Shown here: in pieces, positions 14,866 through 19,186 of the stretch
Numbering within the stretch: the first letter of the stretch is position 1
Layout: each line of letters starts with the position of its first letter
NCBI GenBank assembly: GCA_003477045.1
Contig: DMTS01000116.1
Coordinates: forward strand, 1-19,186
Length of the DNA stretch: 19,186 nt
DNA from: Candidatus Delongbacteria bacterium
Lineage (GTDB): Bacteria > UBA4055
Direction: 5' to 3'
The notes under the pieces: model-generated
Databases searched by the model: none
Told to the model about the DNA's origin: nothing
Seen by the model: only the letters and a program-made list of their open reading frames with translations
Position numbers and translations under genes: made by a program

Positions 14866-15998
14866 TGAATAAAAATCTTTTATATATAACAGCCGGGGAA
14901 GAATCCGGAGATATGCTTGGCGGAGAAGTGATGAAAGCACTCAGAACAAGTCGTCCCGATATTATAATTAAAGGGATAGGTGGAAAGAAGATGACCGTCG
15001 AAGGTCTGCTTCCGGTTTTCAGGACAGAGAAACTGGGTTTTATGGGATTTTACGAACTGATAAGGCATTATTTTGTAATAAAAAAAGCATTCAGGGCGAT
15101 ATCAGAAAGCATTATTATTGACAAGCCCGCCGCAGTCCTCATGATAGATTTTTCAGAATTTCATATCAAGCTTGCGAAAAAAATAAAATCTGCTCTTCCT
15201 GAAACCAAGATAATTAAGTATGTAAGTCCGCAGGTCTGGGCGTCGAGACCCAAAAGAATTGACGACATCGTCCGTTTTTACGACTGTCTCTGCTGCATTC
15301 TTCCTTTCGAGAAAGAAATATATAAAGACCATAAGATCGACTGCCGTTTCGTCGGGCATCCTCTTCTCGATAAATACAGGATCAATCTTCTTTATGATGA
15401 ATTTATTCAGAAATTCGGTTTGTCTGAAGAGAAGACACTGATCTCAATTTTTCCCGGAAGCAGAAAGCAGGAAATTTCCAAGCATATGCCCGTGATAAAA
15501 GAATTCATTGAAGCGATCAAAAGCAGGCAGGATATCGAACTGATAATCTGCAGAAGTTCAAATATTAAGGAAAGTGTTTTAAAAAGATACGGTCTTCCTG
15601 GATCTGTAAGGATTATTTCATCCGATTATCAGTGGGAGATCATGAGCTATTCAGGGGTGATTTTGTGTAAAAGCGGAACTTCTACTCTTCAAACTGCTAT
15701 AGTCGAGACACCTTCGATAGTGTTCTATAAGGTCAATACGATCTCGTTCTTTATAGCAAAAATGATAGTTAAAACAAAATTCATTTCGCTTCCCAACATC
15801 ATTGCCGGAAAGCAGATTAACCCTGAACTGATACAATCAGATTTTACTTCAGAAAATCTGGTATCTGAAGTAAACACGCTTCTTAATAACGATGATATTT
15901 ATAATCTTAGGAAGAACGAACTTAAGGCTGTCAATCAACTTTTAGGAGAACAGGGCGCATCAGCGAAAGTTGCGGCGGCTGTTCTTGACTATATCTGA
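14862..15998 (+). CDS. lpxB: Lipid A disaccharide synthase
   Basis: Glycosyltransferase (GT19) at the inner membrane that joins lipid X to UDP-2,3-diacylglucosamine to form the lipid A disaccharide. It has 378 residues, against 382 in E. coli. Motifs: AGEESGDMLGG (11-21), KLGFMGFYE (57-65), MIDFSEF (94-100), YVSPQVWASRPKRI (120-133), FVGHPLLD (163-170), IFPGSRKQEI (196-205) and the nucleotide-sugar site SGTSTLQTAIVETP (271-284). Several usually conserved positions differ: IDFSEFH where ID-x-P-x-FN is common, and VWAS where VWAW is common. The start at 14862 overlaps the upstream stop (ATGA); a second ATG at 14865 is equally possible. It is the last gene of its operon and its presence implies an LPS/LOS outer membrane. 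Confidence 0.94.
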   Translation: MMNKNLLYITAGEESGDMLGGEVMKALRTSRPDIIIKGIGGKKMTVEGLLPVFRTEKLGFMGFYELIRHYFVIKKAFRAISESIIIDKPAAVLMIDFSEFHIKLAKKIKSALPETKIIKYVSPQVWASRPKRIDDIVRFYDCLCCILPFEKEIYKDHKIDCRFVGHPLLDKYRINLLYDEFIQKFGLSEEKTLISIFPGSRKQEISKHMPVIKEFIEAIKSRQDIELIICRSSNIKESVLKRYGLPGSVRIISSDYQWEIMSYSGVILCKSGTSTLQTAIVETPSIVFYKVNTISFFIAKMIVKTKFISLPNIIAGKQINPELIQSDFTSENLVSEVNTLLNNDDIYNLRKNELKAVNQLLGEQGASAKVAAAVLDYI

Positions 15999-16014
15999 TC
16001 AGTTGGGTCTGATC
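15997..16014. terminator. Weak hairpin at the lpxB / M23 peptidase junction
   Basis: GATCAG (15997-16002) pairs with CTGATC (16009-16014) across a 6-base loop and spans both abutting stop codons. There is no T tract on either side, so an intrinsic terminator is doubtful. It is the only structure I see where two convergent units meet. Confidence 0.25.
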
Positions 16015-17381
16015 TCTATTTCTCGAGTATTAAATTTGTCGCTGCCCAGATGGAACAGGGTGTATTCTGTAAGTTTTCTTTCTTTGGCGATGTACTCTCT
16101 AATCATATCGTCAATATCATCCATCTGGTTTATGAACCTTGCATATCTTTCGCCTTCAAGTTTCTGTGTTGCTATCATTCGTTTATTCATCGGATTGGAC
16201 CATTTGCCTTTCGGGTCTCTTATACTGAAATGAAGGTGCGGTCCCGTGCTTCTGCCGGTGTTGCCTATTGTTGCAATTCGTTGTCTGGCTTTAACTTTTT
16301 GTCCGCTCTGCACAAGTCTTTTATGCAGGTGAAGGTAGAAAGTTTGTGTTTTGTCTTTATGCTTTATAACGACTTTATTTCCGTTCAGGCCGTCGTAACC
16401 CGAATAGATAACGGTACCGTCAGCTACGGTATATACCGGATCTCCGATCCGACCTCTGTAATCAACACCGTAATGAAAAGTTCTTGACCTTGTTACAGGG
16501 TGTATTCTGTATCCATAGGGGCTTGTTACATGTACTCTGTCAACTGGAAGCCTTAATCCTGCGTTTATCAAAGCTTCGCCTTTTTTCGTGTAATGGGCAT
16601 TGAACGCAGAATTTCTTTCAGGATCGGTGTAGAGATAAGCAACTTTGTACCCGGTCCTTTTACCCTCGAAAGAAGCGAGAAGTACTTTTCCGCCTTTTAG
16701 TTTTTTACCTTCAAAATAACTTTCTTCAAGGAAAACTGTGAATCTGTCTCCTTTTCTGGCATCTGACCGGAAATTCACTATGCATTCGAGCATTCCGTTT
16801 ATTTCCGCCGCGACCGAAGGTTCAATATGATTATCAAATAATGCCTGATTAAGTGTGGTGGATATTTGACCTCTTAATAATCTTTGTCTTTTTTCTGTGG
16901 GAAGCGAAACGAGCTCGTACTCAAGGGCTCCGTCAACATTTCTTGTTAATTTATGCGTGATCACCGGATTGGGTTTATAACTGAAACTTTTAACGAGCTC
17001 ATTATTCTGATCCATTTCAACTATAATTTCTTCCCCGGCCGCAAGAAATCTGAAATCGACATAGGGTTTTAGAGAAGATGTGATCTCTAATACATGGTCC
17101 ATTTTAACACCTTCGAGCGATAAAAGGGAATTGGATATCCCCTCATTCGGAAGTATTGTGCCGTTTATGAAAACTGAACTGTCGCTTGAAGAAGCAATAT
17201 TTAACGAGTCGGATATTACCACCTCAACTTCATCCGACATCGGATCCGGAGAAAAACCGAAATCGTATATGTTATAAGCATATAGAAAAAACAACGAAAA
17301 CACGATCAGGATTGTGCCTGCGGTCATATTCTGTATGTACGATCCCTTCTTGTTTATCAGTTCTCCCCTGGTTAATTCCAC
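15999..17381 (-). CDS. Membrane-anchored M23 family metallopeptidase
   Basis: Predicted zinc endopeptidase cutting peptidoglycan cross-links (MepM/YebA-like). It has 460 residues: one membrane helix (about 20-38), a periplasmic N-terminal region with OapA/CsgG-like strand-rich features but no clear domain call, and the LytM/M23 domain (about 285-395). The zinc ligands are intact: His303 and Asp307 (HYGVD), and His384 in the HLH of GPHLHFS, with His351/His353 (YLHLH) as further active-site histidines. The open frame starts at GTG 17381, which has no Shine-Dalgarno and lies about two bases from the predicted transcription start. ATG 17327 (codon 19) is a plausible alternative start just before the helix. 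Its stop directly abuts the lpxB stop. Divergent from rpsA. Confidence 0.9.
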   Translation of the reverse strand: MELTRGELINKKGSYIQNMTAGTILIVFSLFFLYAYNIYDFGFSPDPMSDEVEVVISDSLNIASSSDSSVFINGTILPNEGISNSLLSLEGVKMDHVLEITSSLKPYVDFRFLAAGEEIIVEMDQNNELVKSFSYKPNPVITHKLTRNVDGALEYELVSLPTEKRQRLLRGQISTTLNQALFDNHIEPSVAAEINGMLECIVNFRSDARKGDRFTVFLEESYFEGKKLKGGKVLLASFEGKRTGYKVAYLYTDPERNSAFNAHYTKKGEALINAGLRLPVDRVHVTSPYGYRIHPVTRSRTFHYGVDYRGRIGDPVYTVADGTVIYSGYDGLNGNKVVIKHKDKTQTFYLHLHKRLVQSGQKVKARQRIATIGNTGRSTGPHLHFSIRDPKGKWSNPMNKRMIATQKLEGERYARFINQMDDIDDMIREYIAKERKLTEYTLFHLGSDKFNTREIEIRPN

Positions 17382-17389
17382 TAAAATCG

Positions 17390-17418
17390 AAAATACAAAA
17401 TTATTTAGCGTTTTGCAA
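17390..17418 (-). promoter_or_regulatory. Promoter of the M23 peptidase gene
   Basis: On the minus strand: TTGCAA (17418-17413), 17 bases, TATTTT (17395-17390). The predicted start is near 17383, almost at the GTG codon. It is divergent from the rpsA promoter, with 41 bases between the -35 boxes. Confidence 0.55.
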
Positions 17419-17459
17419 GTGTTTATCCGGAAAAAGTGACGATTATTACAAAACTATTC

Positions 17460-17490
17460 TTGACTTTACAAAATGTAATATATATATTTG
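17460..17490 (+). promoter_or_regulatory. rpsA promoter
   Basis: TTGACT (17460-17465), 17 bases, TATATT (17483-17488) extended to TATATTTG (17490). Its geometry and extended -10 are the same as at rpsO and the transglycosylase gene. The start is expected near 17495. Confidence 0.75.
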
Positions 17491-17558
17491 GCATTTCCGA
17501 AACGGCGCTTATTCCGGTAGTACCGGTAGTCCGTTCAAATTCAGGAGGTAATTTAACA
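17491..17558 (+). promoter_or_regulatory. rpsA 5' leader with 8-bp direct repeat
   Basis: A leader of about 64 bases contains CCGGTAGT twice (17514-17521 and 17523-17530) separated by one A. A strong AGGAGGT (17543-17549) follows, nine bases before the ATG. The repeats also let CCGGTA pair with TACCGG as a tight palindrome. A regulatory role, for example S1 autocontrol, is only possible, not shown. Confidence 0.35.
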
Positions 17559-19186
17559 ATGACCGAAAAAAACAAGAGTTCCTTATTGGAACAAGACGAA
17601 GTTTGGATCGATAACATTAACGATCTGAAAGAGGAAGAGTATTCAGAAGCTCAGAAAGAAGAAATGCTGGCGATGTACGATTCTTCGCTTACCGAAATTA
17701 AGGAAGGCGAGATAGTAGAAGGAAGGATAGTAAATATCGGGCCTACGGGCGTCGCAGTTGACATCGGATTTAAAAGCGAGGGTCTGATCCCGCTTGACGA
17801 ATTCGACGACATCAAATCTTTGAACAGAGGAGATGTGATAAGCGTATTTCTGGAATCAGTAGAGAGCGCAGGAGGCAACCTTGACCTTTCAAAAAGAAAA
17901 GCCGATTTCATGATGGTTTGGGAACAGGTTCAGAAGGTTTACGAAGAGCAGACTATTGTTCAGGGTAAATGCTTACGCAGAGTCAAAGGCGGTATCGTAG
18001 TTGACCTGTTCGGTATTGAGGCATTCTTGCCGGGATCTCAGATCGATGTTTATCCCGTCAGAGACTTTGACGCACTCATCGGCAACACTATGGATTTCAA
18101 GATCGTTAAGCTAAACGAGCTTAGAAAAAATATCGTCCTTTCCAGGAAGATAATTCTCGAGAAGGATCTTAATCTCAGAAAAGACGAAACACTTAAAGAT
18201 CTTCAGGTAGGCGATGTTAAGGACGCAATCGTTAAGAACATTACTGACTTCGGAGTTTTCGTTGACATCAACGGGCTTGACGGACTTATCTATATTACTG
18301 ACCTTTCATGGGGCAGGGTAAACCATCCGAGCGAAATATGTAAACTTGACGAAATGATCAAAATTCAGATCCTAGACATTGATTACGATAAAAAAAGAGT
18401 ATCGGCAGGACTAAAACAGCTTTCTCCGCATCCCTGGGACGGAATTGAAACAAGATTCCCCGAAGGAACTAAAATTCAGGGTAAAGTTGTCAGCATAACA
18501 GACTACGGCGCTTTTATTGAAATAGAGAAAGGCATCGAAGGTCTTATCCACATATCTGAAATGAGCTGGGTTCAGCACGTTAAACACCCGAGCGCTTATC
18601 TACACCTGGGCGACATCGTTGAAGCGGTTGTTCTGAACATTAAAAAAGACGAAAAGAAAATTTCTCTCGGTCTTAAACAGCTTGAACCTGATCCATGGGC
18701 TATCATCGAGAAGAAATATCCCGTAGGTTCTAAACACAAAGGCATCGTAAGAAGCCTGACTCAGTTCGGCGCATTCGTTGAACTCGAAGACGGCATAGAC
18801 GGGCTCGTTCACATTTCTGATCTTTCATGGACTAAAAAACTTAAGCATCCTAAAGATGTAGTTAAGAAAGGCGAAGACATTGAAGTACTGGTTCTCGACA
18901 TCAACAAAGAAGAGAGAAGAATTGCTTTAGGTCACAAACAGACGCTCGAAGATCCTTGGATGGAATTTGAAAAGATCCTTATCGAAGGCTACAAAACGAA
19001 ATGTAAAGTCATCAAAAAAATTGACAAGGGACTTATTGTCGAACTTGATGATCCGCCGATCGAAGGTTTCGCGCCTAAACATCTGGTTCAGAAATTCAAC
19101 GATATACTTGAAGGTCAGGAACTTGATCTTACAGTTGACTCTTTCAACTCAGAACTCAGAAAAGTCACTATGAGAACAAAAGAATC
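17559..19186 (+). CDS. rpsA: 30S ribosomal protein S1 (partial, 3' end outside window)
   Basis: RNA-binding ribosomal protein that recruits mRNA to the 30S subunit. 542 codons are visible without a stop. An acidic N-terminus (about 1-45) is followed by consecutive S1 (OB-fold) repeats at roughly 47-112, 131-196, 215-287, 301-374, 388-461 and 475 onward. The middle repeats show the usual ITDFGVFVDI, ITDYGAFIEI and LTQFGAFVEL strands, each with a following GL-x-HIS or YITDLSW motif. Repeat 1 (GPTGVAVDIG) and repeat 2 are more diverged, as usual. The start is set by AGGAGGT nine bases upstream. The repeat number and length point to a six-repeat S1. No cmk or IF3-type neighbour is visible within the window. 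Confidence 0.96.
   Translation, partial: MTEKNKSSLLEQDEVWIDNINDLKEEEYSEAQKEEMLAMYDSSLTEIKEGEIVEGRIVNIGPTGVAVDIGFKSEGLIPLDEFDDIKSLNRGDVISVFLESVESAGGNLDLSKRKADFMMVWEQVQKVYEEQTIVQGKCLRRVKGGIVVDLFGIEAFLPGSQIDVYPVRDFDALIGNTMDFKIVKLNELRKNIVLSRKIILEKDLNLRKDETLKDLQVGDVKDAIVKNITDFGVFVDINGLDGLIYITDLSWGRVNHPSEICKLDEMIKIQILDIDYDKKRVSAGLKQLSPHPWDGIETRFPEGTKIQGKVVSITDYGAFIEIEKGIEGLIHISEMSWVQHVKHPSAYLHLGDIVEAVVLNIKKDEKKISLGLKQLEPDPWAIIEKKYPVGSKHKGIVRSLTQFGAFVELEDGIDGLVHISDLSWTKKLKHPKDVVKKGEDIEVLVLDINKEERRIALGHKQTLEDPWMEFEKILIEGYKTKCKVIKKIDKGLIVELDDPPIEGFAPKHLVQKFNDILEGQELDLTVDSFNSELRKVTMRTKE

Noticed and set aside
18600..18812. Minus-strand open frame inside rpsA
   Set aside because: It is a by-product of the repetitive S1-domain codons and has no independent support.
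1..19186. tRNA, rRNA, CRISPR array, insertion sequence, prophage or defence system
   Set aside because: I found no cloverleaf signatures, spaced repeats, transposase or integrase motifs or terminal inverted repeats, and intergenic space is too small.

Overview
This window reads as ordinary chromosomal core DNA of a Gram-negative, rod-shaped, moderately AT-rich bacterium. I see no mobile elements, CRISPR arrays, tRNAs or rRNAs. LpxB (lipid A synthesis), a lipoprotein-type lytic transglycosylase and a GWxTD-domain protein point to the Fibrobacteres-Chlorobi-Bacteroidetes (FCB) side of the tree. So do the GEGNGG-type hexose-phosphate mutase, the purH-mreB gene order and promoters ending in TATATTTG. 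The phylum cannot be fixed from this window alone. Genes use ATG with rare GTG/TTG starts, clear Shine-Dalgarno sequences and very tight packing.

Layout, left to right. (1) 1-830, minus: 5' part of an MltD-type lytic transglycosylase lipoprotein, cut by the window edge. (2) 1016-1288, plus: rpsO, alone, with its own promoter and a terminator that lies inside the 3' end of the convergent mrdA. (3) 11305-1285, minus: an apparent nine-gene operon, etfB-etfA-acyl-CoA dehydrogenase-purN-purH-mreB-mreC-mreD-mrdA. It joins an electron-transfer/acyl-CoA oxidation module, the last folate-dependent steps of purine synthesis and the elongation (Rod) machinery. (4) 11495-15998, plus: a four-gene operon of a GlmM-type mutase, a secreted GWxTD protein, a YycJ-type metallo-beta-lactamase-fold protein and lpxB. 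(5) 17381-15999, minus: a membrane-anchored M23 peptidase whose stop codon abuts that of lpxB. (6) 17559 onward, plus: rpsA (ribosomal protein S1), cut by the right edge.

Much of the window serves the envelope. GlmM feeds UDP-GlcNAc to peptidoglycan and lipid A, LpxB makes the lipid A disaccharide, MreBCD/PBP2 drive lateral wall growth, and the two hydrolases remodel the wall. Ribosomal protein genes are interleaved.

All three promoter-bearing intergenic regions are divergent and compact. The six predicted promoters share one geometry: a TTG-type -35, exactly 17 bases, then a TAT-type -10. In three of them the -10 is TATATTTG. I found no clearly novel multi-gene system. The points most worth a second look are this promoter class, a 21-bp palindrome over the etfB promoter, the GWxTD gene in an envelope operon, the nine-gene operon without an adjacent rodA, and an exact 16-bp tandem repeat inside rpsO that is read in two frames.
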